From: Microbacterium ginsengiterrae
GTDB taxonomy: Bacteria > Actinomycetota > Actinomycetes > Actinomycetales > Microbacteriaceae
Direction: 5' to 3'
Length of the DNA stretch: 64,000 bases
Assembly: GCF_014205075.1 (NCBI RefSeq)
Contig: NZ_JACHMU010000001.1
Location: 1,054,001-1,118,000, forward strand
Below are positions 16,975 through 25,714 of the stretch, piece after piece. Numbering within the stretch: position 1 is the stretch's first letter; every line of letters begins with the position of its first letter. The position numbers were made by a program, and so were the translations under genes. The notes beneath the pieces were generated by a model. The model did not search any database, was not told the origin of the DNA, and saw only the letters and a list, made by a program, of their open reading frames with translations.

Positions 16975-17756
16975 GGTCTCTCCTCCCTGCGGAGCACGTA
17001 CCCGTCCGCACGATCGAATCCGACGATGCGGTGCCCCGAACCCATCAGGGCGGCGAGTCGTTCGCGCACCTGCTCGCGCCACGCCCGCGCTGCGGACGGA
17101 TCCTCACGACGGATATGCGCGATGCCGGACGGCACGGGAACGCACACGTCGTCCTCCCGCCGCGGGGTCGGCGTCGGCGCTCCCGCGCGCTCGACGACGG
17201 TCTCATCCCGCAGGCGCCAGGTCACCAGCAGCCGGTCCGTCTCGTCACCGCCGTTGACGCCGTCTCGGATCTCCCCGTAGAAGTTCGTCAGGTACTCGGT
17301 CGGCTCTGCGCCGAGCTTCTCGATGTTGAAACGGGCATTGCGCGCGACCAGCGGGTCGAACGTCCACTCGATGACGTCGAGGCGGCGGCTCAGCGCCCAG
17401 GCGCGCTGATGCTGCTTCAGCGCGAAGCCCACGGATCGGCCGATCATGCCCGACGCGACCCCGGTGACATGACTGTGCAACGCACGTCGATCGGGATCGC
17501 CGTGGAAGGCGATGCCGACACCGACGGGCTCCGCACCGGCGAAGGCCCCGCCCACGTACCCGCCCGCCTTGCCGAGCGCGCGCAGCAGCTCCGGCGGTAC
17601 GACGGGGTTCTCGGGGGCGCGCCCCCAGATGTCGGCGAGCAGCGCGATGGCCTGCGCTTGGGCGTCCACGTCATCGAGCTCTCGAACCCGCACCCCGGCC
17701 GCCGACGCAGCACGTTCGGCGTCGCGGATCGCACGCTCGACGATGGGATCCTGCAT
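16971..17756 (-). CDS. GNAT-superfamily protein, COG3375 type (probable N-acyltransferase partner of the racemase)
   Basis: A 261-residue protein. LADIWGRAPENPVVPPELLRALGKAGGYVGGAFAGAEPVG and LHSHVTGVASGMIGRSVGFALKQHQRAWALSRRLDVIEWTFDPLVARNARFNIEKLGAEPTEYLTNFYG follow the COG3375 predicted GNAT acetyltransferase family. In that family the homologue next to N-succinylamino acid racemase succinylates D-amino acids. The ATG at 17756 is chosen because earlier codons lack protein character; the 3' end overlaps the racemase start (ATGA). Its activity here is inferred from context. Confidence 0.75.
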   Translation of the reverse strand: MQDPIVERAIRDAERAASAAGVRVRELDDVDAQAQAIALLADIWGRAPENPVVPPELLRALGKAGGYVGGAFAGAEPVGVGIAFHGDPDRRALHSHVTGVASGMIGRSVGFALKQHQRAWALSRRLDVIEWTFDPLVARNARFNIEKLGAEPTEYLTNFYGEIRDGVNGGDETDRLLVTWRLRDETVVERAGAPTPTPRREDDVCVPVPSGIAHIRREDPSAARAWREQVRERLAALMGSGHRIVGFDRADGYVLRREERP

Positions 17757-17831
17757 CCGTTGCACCTGCCCTTTCGTGGGGCCGCGGCAGAGCCCCTGCG
17801 CCCACTGTAGAGCGCGCGGCGGGCCGCACAC

Positions 17832-17900
17832 CTCGCAGATCTGCCCGGATCTCGCAGGGATACCAGGAGTCTCTGCGAGATTCAGGTGATTCTGCGAGAT
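17832..17900. repeat. Cluster of CTGCGAG repeats in both orientations
   Basis: The 164-base gap between glcB and the GNAT gene contains four copies of a CTGCGAG core: inverted copies at 17832-17838 and 17849-17857 (ATCTCGCAG) and direct copies at 17873-17881 and 17892-17900 (CTGCGAGAT). The middle pair forms a 9-bp hairpin with a 15-base loop. It may end glcB transcription or be an operator cluster for the GNAT-racemase pair. Confidence 0.5.
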
Positions 17901-17920
17901 GGATGGACCGCCGGCGGCGC

Positions 17921-20083
17921 TCAGCCCGCCTCCTCCTTCTTCCTCCTCCGCATCTCGTGAAGAATCGGTTCCGTGTACCCGTTGGGTTGCGCTGCACCTT
18001 CGAGGATGAGCCGGCGTGCAGCCTCGAAGGCCAGCCCGCCGCCCTCCGCGCCGAGCAACGGCTCGTAGGACGGATCGCCGACGTTCTGCCTGTCGACCAC
18101 GGCCGAGAGTCGTCGCATGCTCGCTTCGACATCGTCCGCGCTGATCACACCGTGGAGGAGCCAGTTCGCGAGCAGCTGACTGGAGATGCGCAGGGTCGCG
18201 CGATCCTCCATCAGCGCGACACCGTGGATGTCGGGCACCTTGGAGCAGCCGACGCCCTGATCCACCCAGCGCACGACGTAGCCGAGGATCGACTGGACGT
18301 TGTTGTCGAGCTCGGTGGCCACCGCCTCCGCGCTCAAGGGTGCTTCGGCGAGCGGCAGGATCAGCATCTCGCTGCGATCGATGCGGTCAGCCGACCGCAG
18401 TCGGGCTTGGATCTCATGCGCGTCCAGCTCGTGATAGTGAAGCGCGTGCAACGTCGCCGCCGTCGGCGACGGCACCCACGCCGTGGTGGCGCCGGACCGC
18501 ACGTGGGCGGACTTCTGCTCGAGCATGTCCATCATGAGATCGGGCATCGCCCACATCCCCTTGCCGATCTGAGCCCGCCCGGACATTCCCGCTCGCAGTC
18601 CCGCCTGGACGTTTGACTTCTCATACGCACGCATGAAGGGCTGTTCCTTCATGCGTGACTTCGGCACTACAGGGCCGGCGCACATGGAGGTGTGGATGTC
18701 GTCGCCGGTGCGGTCGAGGAATCCGGTGTTGATAAAGGCCACGCGAGAACGCGCCTCCCAGAGACAGGCACGGAGATTGAGCGAGGTCCGCCGTTCCTCG
18801 TCCATGATGCCGATCTTGATCGTGTTCTCCGGCAGCCCGAATAGCTCCTCCACGCTGCGGAAGAGCTCGACGGACAACGCGACTTCCTCCGGCCCGTGCA
18901 TCTTCGGCTTGACGATGTACAGAGATCGTGTCCGTGAATTGCGCGCCCGGCCGTCATCCCGCAGATCCTCGAGAGCTCCGAGTGTGGTCATCACCGCATC
19001 GAGGATGCCCTCCGGTACCGGGGCTCCGTGAGCATCGATCACCGCATCCGTGGTCATCAGATGACCGACGTTGCGCACCAGTAGCAAAGACCTCCCGGGT
19101 AGGTGGACCATGCCACCGTCCGGGGCGGTGCACTCTCGATCCGGATTCACGGCACGGGTGAAGGTCCGCCCTGCCTTGGTCACCTCGGCAGTCAGCGTGC
19201 CGCGCATGAGGTCTCGCCAGTTGCGGTAGCCGAGCACCTTGTCGTGCACGTCGACCGCGGCGACCGAGTCCTCCAGATCCATGATGGTCGTCACGGCAGA
19301 CTCGAGGACGATGTCCCGCACGCCCGCCGGATGGGTTCGCCCGACGGGGTGGGACCCATCGATCACGACTTCGACGTGAAGGCCGTGATGCACGAAGAAA
19401 AGGGACTCCGGAGCCTCTGCAGCTCCGCGGAATCCCACGAACTGCGCGACGTCCTCCAGACCGTCGCGAGCATCTCCGCTGCGCGCCACCACGGCGCCGT
19501 CGCGCACCAGGTACCCGTCGACGGCCGCGTGCGACGACGAGAGAAGCGGCACGGTGCGATCGAGGAACTCATGCCCGATCCGTATGACCTCCGCACCCCT
19601 GGCAGCGTTGTATCGGGCACCCCGCTGCAGCTCCCCTTGCTCCGACACCGCATCCGTGCCGTAGAGCGCGTCGTAGAGCGATCCCCATCGTGCGTTGACC
19701 GCGTTGACGGCGAACCGTGCGTTCAACAGCGGGACGACGAGTTGCGGTCCGGCCATCTCCGCGATCTCGCGATCGACGTCCGGCGTCGAGACCTCGAACT
19801 CCGCCGGCTCCGGCACGAGGTACCCGATCTCTTCGAGGAATTTCCGGTAGTGCGCCGGCTCGGGCTGGCCCGGAGAAGACCGGTGGTACGCGTCGATCTG
19901 CGCTTGCAGTTCGACGCGTCGAGCGATCAGTGTGCGATTCCGCTCGGACAGATCCTCGATGATCGCGCGCACGCCTCGCCAGAAGGCGTCCGCGTCGATG
20001 CCGGTCCCCGGCAGGCTCTCGGTCACGAAGTCGAACAGAGGTGCTGCGATGTCGAGGCCCTCGACACGGATCCGCCCGCTCAT
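17921..20083 (-). CDS. glcB: Malate synthase G
   Basis: A 720-residue single-chain enzyme condensing glyoxylate with acetyl-CoA to malate. Length and motifs fit the G isoform: ESAVTTIMDLEDSVAAVDVHDKVLGYRNW, the long alpha/beta insertion, TRSLYIVKPKMHGPEEVA, IKIGIMDEERRTSLNLRACLWEARSRVAFINTGFLDRTGDDIHTSM and IGKGMWAMPDLM. Its start overlaps the HbpS-like gene stop by four bases, closing a tightly coupled operon that begins with an ABC transporter. The location implies that the compound handled by this operon yields glyoxylate. No isocitrate lyase is present here, so it need not serve the glyoxylate shunt. Confidence 0.95.
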   Translation of the reverse strand: MSGRIRVEGLDIAAPLFDFVTESLPGTGIDADAFWRGVRAIIEDLSERNRTLIARRVELQAQIDAYHRSSPGQPEPAHYRKFLEEIGYLVPEPAEFEVSTPDVDREIAEMAGPQLVVPLLNARFAVNAVNARWGSLYDALYGTDAVSEQGELQRGARYNAARGAEVIRIGHEFLDRTVPLLSSSHAAVDGYLVRDGAVVARSGDARDGLEDVAQFVGFRGAAEAPESLFFVHHGLHVEVVIDGSHPVGRTHPAGVRDIVLESAVTTIMDLEDSVAAVDVHDKVLGYRNWRDLMRGTLTAEVTKAGRTFTRAVNPDRECTAPDGGMVHLPGRSLLLVRNVGHLMTTDAVIDAHGAPVPEGILDAVMTTLGALEDLRDDGRARNSRTRSLYIVKPKMHGPEEVALSVELFRSVEELFGLPENTIKIGIMDEERRTSLNLRACLWEARSRVAFINTGFLDRTGDDIHTSMCAGPVVPKSRMKEQPFMRAYEKSNVQAGLRAGMSGRAQIGKGMWAMPDLMMDMLEQKSAHVRSGATTAWVPSPTAATLHALHYHELDAHEIQARLRSADRIDRSEMLILPLAEAPLSAEAVATELDNNVQSILGYVVRWVDQGVGCSKVPDIHGVALMEDRATLRISSQLLANWLLHGVISADDVEASMRRLSAVVDRQNVGDPSYEPLLGAEGGGLAFEAARRLILEGAAQPNGYTEPILHEMRRRKKEEAG

Positions 20084-20535
20084 GCCGTCGCCACCGGGTC
20101 GGCGCCGATCTCGGTCAGCACCTGCGCCGCGATCTCGGCATCCTGATCCGGGCGCCCGCCTGCCACCCCGAGACCACCCACGTGCATCCCGTCGAAGACC
20201 AGCGGGACTCCGCCGTGGATGCTGGTGAGAATGCCGCCGCTCCCGTGCTCCAGCGCGGTCGCCAGCTCCGGTGCGAGCAGGGCGGTCGGCCGCCGGGTCG
20301 AGGCCGCCGTCATCGCCTTGCGCCGGCTGGTCTCGCGGCTGTGCGGGGTCGCACCGTCGGCGCGCCCGTATGCCACGGGTTCCATGGCGGGATCCGCGAC
20401 ATACGCGACGAGGCGCAGACCGGCGAGCTGCCCAGCCGCGATCACCGCTGCCACCGCGCGCGCAGCGGTGTCGTAGGACACGGTCTGCTGAGCGTAGTGG
20501 GGGGCTGCGCCGCCGCTGTGTGACGATCCGGTCAT
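20080..20535 (-). CDS. HbpS/GlcG-like heme-binding-family protein
   Basis: A 151-residue protein. ARAVAAVIAAGQLAGLRLVAYVADPAMEPVAYGRADGA and later GGVPLVFDGMHVGGLGVAGGRPDQDAEIAAQVL match the GlcG/HbpS/PduO-C family, often found beside glycolate and malate synthase genes. Its biochemical role is unclear in general; heme or corrinoid binding is known for some members. The ATG at 20535 gives a four-base overlap with the deacetylase stop. No signal peptide is visible, so it is probably cytoplasmic, unlike secreted HbpS. Confidence 0.8.
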   Translation of the reverse strand: MTGSSHSGGAAPHYAQQTVSYDTAARAVAAVIAAGQLAGLRLVAYVADPAMEPVAYGRADGATPHSRETSRRKAMTAASTRRPTALLAPELATALEHGSGGILTSIHGGVPLVFDGMHVGGLGVAGGRPDQDAEIAAQVLTEIGADPVATA

Positions 20536-21380
20536 TCCGTCTCTCCTTGCCATGTTGCTGCGATCTGCGTCATCGACGCGATCCAGATGTCCGAACGGGC
20601 CTGCATTGCGCCGAGGAACCGCTCGAGCATCTCGAATCTGTGCGGCCGCCCGATCGACTGCGGGTGCAGGGTGATCGCGACCGCCCCGCCCGGCTCCTCT
20701 CTGGCCGCCCAGTCGATCATGCTCTGCCAACGTTTGAGGACGAGATCGGGATCCGCCATGCCAGGATTGCCCCCGAACTCGAACTCGAACGAGAACCAGT
20801 CCTCCTGGTCGACGGTGGTGCTGAACTCGAGGACATCGTGGCGCGCCCCGTAGCGGGTGCCACGCTCCGGGTGCCGTTCGAGAACGCGGCGCGGGCGGTA
20901 GGGGTGCACATCACCGCCGGCCAGAGAGCTGTCCCACTCGAATCCGAACTCGTCGAGCAGGTCAAGCGTGTGCGGTGTGGTCGGTCCACCGGGCGCCCGG
21001 TAGCCCTTGGGCCGTGATCCGAACATCCCCTCGTAGGCATCGACCTGGCGCCGGAGAAGATCCCGCTCGGCCTCCAGACTGAGGCCGGCGAGCGACTCGT
21101 GGCAGACCCCGTGGCAGAACACCTCGTGGTCACGGGCGATCCGCAGTGCGAGTTCCGGCCAGGTCCGGTACGTATGCACCGGCATCCCCCAGCTCGTGGA
21201 GATCCCCAGCCGGTTGAAGAGCGCGAGAAGACGCGGAGCTGCGACCTCTCCGCAATAGCGCCCCTTCGACATGGTCGTCTCGTCCTGTTCACGGCCTTTG
21301 GCGAGCCAAAGCGATTCGCCGTCGAAGTCCACCGTGATCGCGACGGCCACCGCTGCCCCATCGGGCAGTCGCAGGGTCAC
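20532..21380 (-). CDS. NodB-fold deacetylase / PuuE-type allantoinase-like amidohydrolase
   Basis: A 282-residue polysaccharide-deacetylase-fold protein. VAITVDFDGESLWLA holds the metal-site aspartates, HGVCHE supplies the H-x3-H pair, and YRAPGGPTTPHTLDLLDEFGFEWDSSLAGGDVHPYR follows the family. There is no signal peptide, which argues against a wall polysaccharide substrate and for a cytosolic amide substrate as in PuuE allantoinase or cyclic-imidase enzymes. GTG start at 21380 overlaps the SDR stop by four bases. Its place between an amino-acid type importer and malate synthase supports cleavage of a small ureide or cyclic amide; the exact substrate is unknown. Confidence 0.75.
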   Translation of the reverse strand: MTLRLPDGAAVAVAITVDFDGESLWLAKGREQDETTMSKGRYCGEVAAPRLLALFNRLGISTSWGMPVHTYRTWPELALRIARDHEVFCHGVCHESLAGLSLEAERDLLRRQVDAYEGMFGSRPKGYRAPGGPTTPHTLDLLDEFGFEWDSSLAGGDVHPYRPRRVLERHPERGTRYGARHDVLEFSTTVDQEDWFSFEFEFGGNPGMADPDLVLKRWQSMIDWAAREEPGGAVAITLHPQSIGRPHRFEMLERFLGAMQARSDIWIASMTQIAATWQGETE

Positions 21381-22189
21381 GATGCCTCCTCCTCGGTCAC
21401 GGACATCGCCCCACCCAGATACGCCGACATGCCGCCGTCGACGACCATGTTGGAGCCCGTCACGAAGGAAGCGGCGTCGGAGGCCAGGAAGAGCGCTGCC
21501 GCGGCGATCTCGCCCGGCAGTCCGACACGACCGGCGGGACGAACGGCTCCCCAGCGGCGCAGCGCGCCTTCTTCGTCACCGGTCGTCTGCGCCTCGCGGC
21601 GGAGGATCGGGGTGTCCACAGCCCCGGGCGAGACGGCATTGACCCGAATTCCGTGCGGTCCGCCCTCGATCGCGAGTGCGTTCGACAGTGCGAGGACGCC
21701 GGCTTTGGAGATCGCATACGCGCTGAGATCGGCCGTCGTGCGCCAGGCGTGCGGCGAGGCGGTGAGCACGATCGATCCACGGATGTCACGGGCGCGCATG
21801 CGCAAGTACCCGTGACGGACGAGGTTGTAGACGCCGACAAGATTGACGGCGAGGACGCCCTCAAGTTCAGCCGTCGAGGTCTCCGAGACCGTCTTGGCCC
21901 AGGTAATGCCGGCGTTGGCGAACACGACGTCCAGACCCCCGTGCTCGGCGATCACCTGATCGAGCGCATCCATGACTGCGTGCTCATCGCGCACGTCGCA
22001 CCGGATGGTGGGGAATTCCGCGCCATCCGCCTCGGCGACATCGATGTTGACGACGCGGCATCCCTGAGCGAGGAATTGTTCGGCGGCGGCCCGGCCGATC
22101 CCGGTGGACCCGCCTGAGAGGACGACGACGCGCCCTCTCAGGTCGGGGTACACCGGGAGCGAACCGGCCATCGGGGGAACCTCGGTCAC
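21377..22189 (-). CDS. Short-chain dehydrogenase/reductase
   Basis: A 270-residue classical SDR. The nucleotide loop GGSTGIGRAAAEQF is near residue 27, NAGI near 92, catalytic Ser in LTASPHAW, Tyr-x3-Lys in YAISKAG, and the family end TGSNMVVDGGMSAYLGG. It oxidises or reduces an alcohol/ketone with NAD(P). It overlaps both neighbours by four bases in the operon. The substrate is unknown; a hydroxyl-bearing intermediate of the same pathway is likely. Confidence 0.8.
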   Translation of the reverse strand: MTEVPPMAGSLPVYPDLRGRVVVLSGGSTGIGRAAAEQFLAQGCRVVNIDVAEADGAEFPTIRCDVRDEHAVMDALDQVIAEHGGLDVVFANAGITWAKTVSETSTAELEGVLAVNLVGVYNLVRHGYLRMRARDIRGSIVLTASPHAWRTTADLSAYAISKAGVLALSNALAIEGGPHGIRVNAVSPGAVDTPILRREAQTTGDEEGALRRWGAVRPAGRVGLPGEIAAAALFLASDAASFVTGSNMVVDGGMSAYLGGAMSVTEEEAS

Positions 22190-23088
22190 TCGGCGGCCCG
22201 GAGCTCGAAGGACTCGACCGCGCTGCCACCAAGGTTCCAGCCCTCGAGAATGTCCTGGTAGACGCCCTGCGACTCGAGCTCGGTCAGCGCAGCGGCGATG
22301 GCCTGGAGGAGCTGCTCGTTCTCGGCGAGCGCGACGATCCCGTACTTTGTTGGGTCGAGCTGCTCATCGAGGAGGGCGAACTCGCCTTCGGCCTTCGACA
22401 TCTCGTACGCCTCGTACTCGACCCCCATGATGAGCGCGTCCGAGCGGCCCTGCTGCAGCTGCGTGACCTGCTGGGGGATCTGGTCCAGCGGCAGCACGTC
22501 GATCGGATCCAGGCCTTCCGCGACGCAGTGGTCTTCCGAGACCTTCTCCGCCAGTTCGGGGTACTGGGTCCCCTTGTTGGCCGTCACGGTACGGCCGCAC
22601 AGGTCTCCGAACGAGGCGATCTCCTCGGCGTCGTCCGCTCGCACCATGAAGGTCGTGTACGACTGGAAGTAGTCGACGAACGAGTAGCCCGCGGCACGGC
22701 GCTCATCGGTCGAGAGCACAGCAGAGAACACGATGTCCGTTCGGCCACTGTCCAGCGACGGGAGGAGCGCGGCGAAGTCTGCGGTCGTCTCGGTGCGGAT
22801 CTCCACGCCAAGCACCTCGCTGACCGCATCCATGAGTTCGGGATCGATCCCGCTGAGGGTGCCATCCGCATCCTCGAACTCGAGGGGCGCGTTGGGGATC
22901 TGGGTCATGTTCGTGATGTATCCGCGCTCGGCGATCTCGTCGGGGAGGAGCGCGTGGATCTCCGGGTAGGCGATCTCCTGATCGTCTCCGGCGGGCACTG
23001 CGGCGCTGTCGGTGGATGCGCAGCCGGCGAGGGCGAGGGCAGCGATCCCCACGACGGCGGCGAGGGCGCGGGAGTGGTGACGGGTCAT
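22186..23088 (-). CDS. ABC transporter substrate-binding lipoprotein, polar amino acid type
   Basis: A 300-residue family 3 solute-binding protein. An N-terminal lipoprotein signal (LAALALAGCAS, lipid-attachment Cys near 23) is followed by the periplasmic-binding fold: TLSGIDPELMDAVSEVLGVEI, ALLPSLDSGRTDIVFSAVLSTDERR, GRTVTANKGTQYPELAEKV and LQQGRSDALIMG. These motifs are shared with amino acid and opine binding proteins, so the ligand is probably a small zwitterion. It is the third gene of the minus-strand operon, 76 bases after the ATPase. Confidence 0.88.
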   Translation of the reverse strand: MTRHHSRALAAVVGIAALALAGCASTDSAAVPAGDDQEIAYPEIHALLPDEIAERGYITNMTQIPNAPLEFEDADGTLSGIDPELMDAVSEVLGVEIRTETTADFAALLPSLDSGRTDIVFSAVLSTDERRAAGYSFVDYFQSYTTFMVRADDAEEIASFGDLCGRTVTANKGTQYPELAEKVSEDHCVAEGLDPIDVLPLDQIPQQVTQLQQGRSDALIMGVEYEAYEMSKAEGEFALLDEQLDPTKYGIVALAENEQLLQAIAAALTELESQGVYQDILEGWNLGGSAVESFELRAAE

Positions 23089-23164
23089 GATTCTCCTTGG
23101 TTCGGGGTGTGAGCGGTTCGGGTTTTCGGGTGAGGGCGGAGTGTTCGCGGGACGTGCCTGCGAG

Positions 23165-23956
23165 TCAGAGGGCGTGTTGGCCGACGAATCGTCGGATGCG
23201 CTCGGGCGCCTCGGCGCCGAGGATGGCCTCGGTCGTACCTTCGGCGACGACCGCGCCCGACTCCATGAAGACGATGCGGTCGGCGACCTGACGGGCGAAC
23301 GCCATCTCGTGCGTGACGAGAACCATCGTCATGCCGGACTCGGAGAGCTCTCGGATGACAGCGAGTACTTCACCGACGAGCTCGGGGTCCAGTGCCGAGG
23401 TCGGCTCGTCGAAGAGCATCACCTCCGGTTTGAGCACCAGCGCGCGAGCGATCGCGACGCGCTGCTGCTCTCCGCCGGAGAGCTGCGAGGGGTAGTGATC
23501 GAATCGGTGGGACAGCCCGACTCCGGCGAGCGCGTCGCGCGCCTCGGCCGTGGCCCGTGCCGCACCGATGCGCTGGGTATGGCGCAGGGCAAAGGCGACG
23601 TTCTCCAGCGCCGTCATGTTCCCGAAGAGGTTGAAGCGCTGGAAGACCATGCCGAGCTTTCGACGCTGGAGGACGAGCCTGCGCTCGCTCAGCTCGACGT
23701 ATACGTCGCCACGCCGGCCGTAGCCGACGATCTCGTCATGGAACCGGACGTACCCGGCAGAGGGCTGTTCGAGGTGGTTGAGGCAGCGAAGCAGCGTGCT
23801 CTTCCCCGACCCGGATGGGCCGATGATGGCGACTGTCTCACCCGCACGACAGCGCAGATCGACCTCTGTGAGCACCTGGGCCCCGTGGAAGGACTTGCTC
23901 ACTCCGACGGCCTCGAGGACGACGCCGTCGTGATCGCGCAGGATCTCGTTCATCAT
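23165..23956 (-). CDS. ABC transporter ATP-binding protein, polar amino acid type
   Basis: A 263-residue ATPase with Walker A GPSGSGKST (about residue 43), Q-loop VFQRFNLFGNMTALENV, signature LSGGEQQR, Walker B VMLFDEPTSALDPELV and switch His in VTHEMAFARQVAD. This set is that of the GlnQ/HisP group. The start overlaps the permease stop by four bases, and the SBP follows. Confidence 0.92.
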   Translation of the reverse strand: MMNEILRDHDGVVLEAVGVSKSFHGAQVLTEVDLRCRAGETVAIIGPSGSGKSTLLRCLNHLEQPSAGYVRFHDEIVGYGRRGDVYVELSERRLVLQRRKLGMVFQRFNLFGNMTALENVAFALRHTQRIGAARATAEARDALAGVGLSHRFDHYPSQLSGGEQQRVAIARALVLKPEVMLFDEPTSALDPELVGEVLAVIRELSESGMTMVLVTHEMAFARQVADRIVFMESGAVVAEGTTEAILGAEAPERIRRFVGQHAL

Positions 23957-24849
23957 GCACCTGCCATCGCGCCTGCGGCGGGCGTGCGGCGCCCCACCGT
24001 CCTGCCAGCCTTGCCCGTGAACGAGTACTTCGCCTCGATGAAGTGCTGTCCGATGCTCAGCACCGATGTCACCGCCAGGTACCAGATCGAGGCCACAATG
24101 AGCAGCTCCATCACCCGGCCGGTGTTGTAGTAGATGGTCTGACTGGTCGTCAGCAACTCGGTGTACCCGATCGCCGCAGCGAGCGAGGTCGTCTTCAGCA
24201 GGGTGATCGCCTCGTTCCCGGCAGGCGGGAGGATGCTGCGCATCGCCTGGGGCAGCACGATGAACATCATCGCGCGCGGCGCATGGATTCCGAGGGCCCT
24301 GCTCGCGTCCCGCTGGCCCTTGTCGACCGACATGATGCCGCCGCGGAAGATCTCGGCGAGATACGCCGCTTCACTGAGCGCCAGCGCGAGAGTGGAGGCG
24401 ACGAAGGGCGTGACCAGCTCGACGGTGGAGACCTCTCCGCGACCGGGAACCCAGATCATCGGGAAGACGATGGCGATGTTGAACCACACGAGGAACTGGA
24501 CGTACACAGGGACGCCGCGGAAGAACCAGACGAACGCGGATGCGGCCGCTCGCAGCACACGCGGCCCCGCGACCTGCATCATCGCGACGATGAACCCGAT
24601 GCCGACGCCCAGGATGAGGGACACCACCCAAAGCATGAGCGTGGCGGCGAGTCCATCGAGGATGCGCGGGCTGAAGAAGTAATCGGCCACGAACGACCAC
24701 TGGATGTTGCTCGTGGCGAAGGCGTACCCGACGCCCACGAGGAACATGATCACGACCGCGGAGATCAGACCGCGACCAAACGCTCTGCGGTCGCGGAGGA
24801 CGACGCCGGGCGGCGATTCCGCGACGGAGACTGGGGTTACACGGCTCAT
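23953..24849 (-). CDS. ABC transporter permease, polar amino acid type (HisMQ family)
   Basis: A 298-residue membrane protein with a polar N-terminus to about residue 28 and five to six transmembrane segments. FFRGVPVYVQFLVW and EAAYLAEIFRGGIMSVDKGQRDASRALG with PQAMRSILPPAGNEAITLLKTTSL form the family coupling region. It is the first gene of the operon. The ATG at 24849 is chosen over the longer upstream frame because SRVTPVSVAESPP begins the natural protein; the upstream part reads through the divergent promoter. Only one permease is present, so it probably works as a homodimer. Confidence 0.88.
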   Translation of the reverse strand: MSRVTPVSVAESPPGVVLRDRRAFGRGLISAVVIMFLVGVGYAFATSNIQWSFVADYFFSPRILDGLAATLMLWVVSLILGVGIGFIVAMMQVAGPRVLRAAASAFVWFFRGVPVYVQFLVWFNIAIVFPMIWVPGRGEVSTVELVTPFVASTLALALSEAAYLAEIFRGGIMSVDKGQRDASRALGIHAPRAMMFIVLPQAMRSILPPAGNEAITLLKTTSLAAAIGYTELLTTSQTIYYNTGRVMELLIVASIWYLAVTSVLSIGQHFIEAKYSFTGKAGRTVGRRTPAAGAMAGA

Positions 24850-25015
24850 CGAATCCCTTTCGACTCTGGCTTGGAGTTGATCGTAGGGGAAGAATGTTTC
24901 ATCCGTGCAACAAATATTTCCTGTGTGTAAACTATTCGCCAGTCGGCAGACAACCCGCGAACCGGGCGGATAGTGTCGCCTCGATGGATATTCAACGACG
25001 GCGGAAGGGTGCTTC

Positions 25016-25618
25016 ATGAGAGCGATCCCTGTCGAGCCCCGGGACTCTGCCTCGGCGATCGGTGCTCGGCTGCGCGCGGCACGAACGGCGCAGCAGATGA
25101 CGATCGAACAGCTCGCTCACGCGAGCGGACTCACGAAAGGCTTCCTCAGCCGAGTCGAGCGGGATCAGACCTCACCAAGCGTGAGCAACCTCGTCTCCTT
25201 GTGCGATGTGCTCAACATCTCCGTGGGAACGCTGTTCACCGAACCCGACCTCGTCTTCGTGGCTGCCGACGACGCACCCGAGATCGATCTCGGGGGAACG
25301 GCGGTCGATGAGCGACTGCTCTCCCCGCGCCGGGAGAGTCGCATCCAGGTCATCCGCTCACGCGTCCGCGCGGGCGAGAGCGGGGGCGGCGGTAACGAGC
25401 TGTACGCCCTTAACGCCGAGATCGACTTCCTCCACGTCGTCGCGGGGAGCGTCCGTGTCCTCTTCGCCAACAATGCGCTGACGATGGCGGCGGGTGACTC
25501 ACTCACGCTCGACGGGCGGGAACCGCACAGCTGGGAAGTCGTCGGGGACGACGGTTGCGACCTCATCTGGGTGCTGGCACCGGCGACGTGGGCCGGTCAG
25601 GCGCTCAGCCCGCCCTAG
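25016..25618 (+). CDS. XRE-family regulator with C-terminal cupin domain
   Basis: A 200-residue regulator. Residues 15-75 are a Cro-type helix-turn-helix (IGARLRAARTAQQMTIEQLAHASGLTKGFLSRVERDQTSPSVSNLVSLCDVLNISVGTLF); residues 110-195 are a cupin (ELYALNAEIDFLHVVAGSVRVLF, LTLDGREPHSWEVV). Relatives such as PuuR regulate amine or amino-acid catabolism and bind the substrate in the cupin. It is divergent from the seven-gene ABC operon across 166 AT-richer bases and heads the plus-strand catabolic genes. It probably controls both arms. A GAAGGG ribosome binding site precedes the ATG. Confidence 0.87.
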   Translation: MRAIPVEPRDSASAIGARLRAARTAQQMTIEQLAHASGLTKGFLSRVERDQTSPSVSNLVSLCDVLNISVGTLFTEPDLVFVAADDAPEIDLGGTAVDERLLSPRRESRIQVIRSRVRAGESGGGGNELYALNAEIDFLHVVAGSVRVLFANNALTMAAGDSLTLDGREPHSWEVVGDDGCDLIWVLAPATWAGQALSPP

Positions 25619-25676
25619 GAGGCCTCGGGCAGCCTCCCCGTGCACACCGCCTCGGTGTGCGCGCTCATCAGAGCGC
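25619..25676 (+). promoter_or_regulatory. Three tandem hairpins between regulator and amidinohydrolase genes
   Basis: The 96-base gap holds GAGGC (25619-25623)/GCCTC (25632-25636), then GCACACCG-CCT-CGGTGTGC (25642-25660), then GCGCTC-ATCA-GAGCGC (25661-25676). They could be a partial terminator lowering downstream expression or an attenuator. No U-tract follows. The loops do not match known guanidine riboswitch hairpins. Confidence 0.45.
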
Positions 25677-25714
25677 CCTGACATCCGACCCACCCCTCCG
25701 CACGAAGGACGATC

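Noticed and set aside
25619..25676. Guanidine-II (mini-ykkC) riboswitch before the amidinohydrolase gene
   Set aside because: Two adjacent short hairpins next to a guanidino-fold enzyme are suggestive, but the loops are CCT and ATCA, not the required ACGR-type loops, and the second stem is too short.
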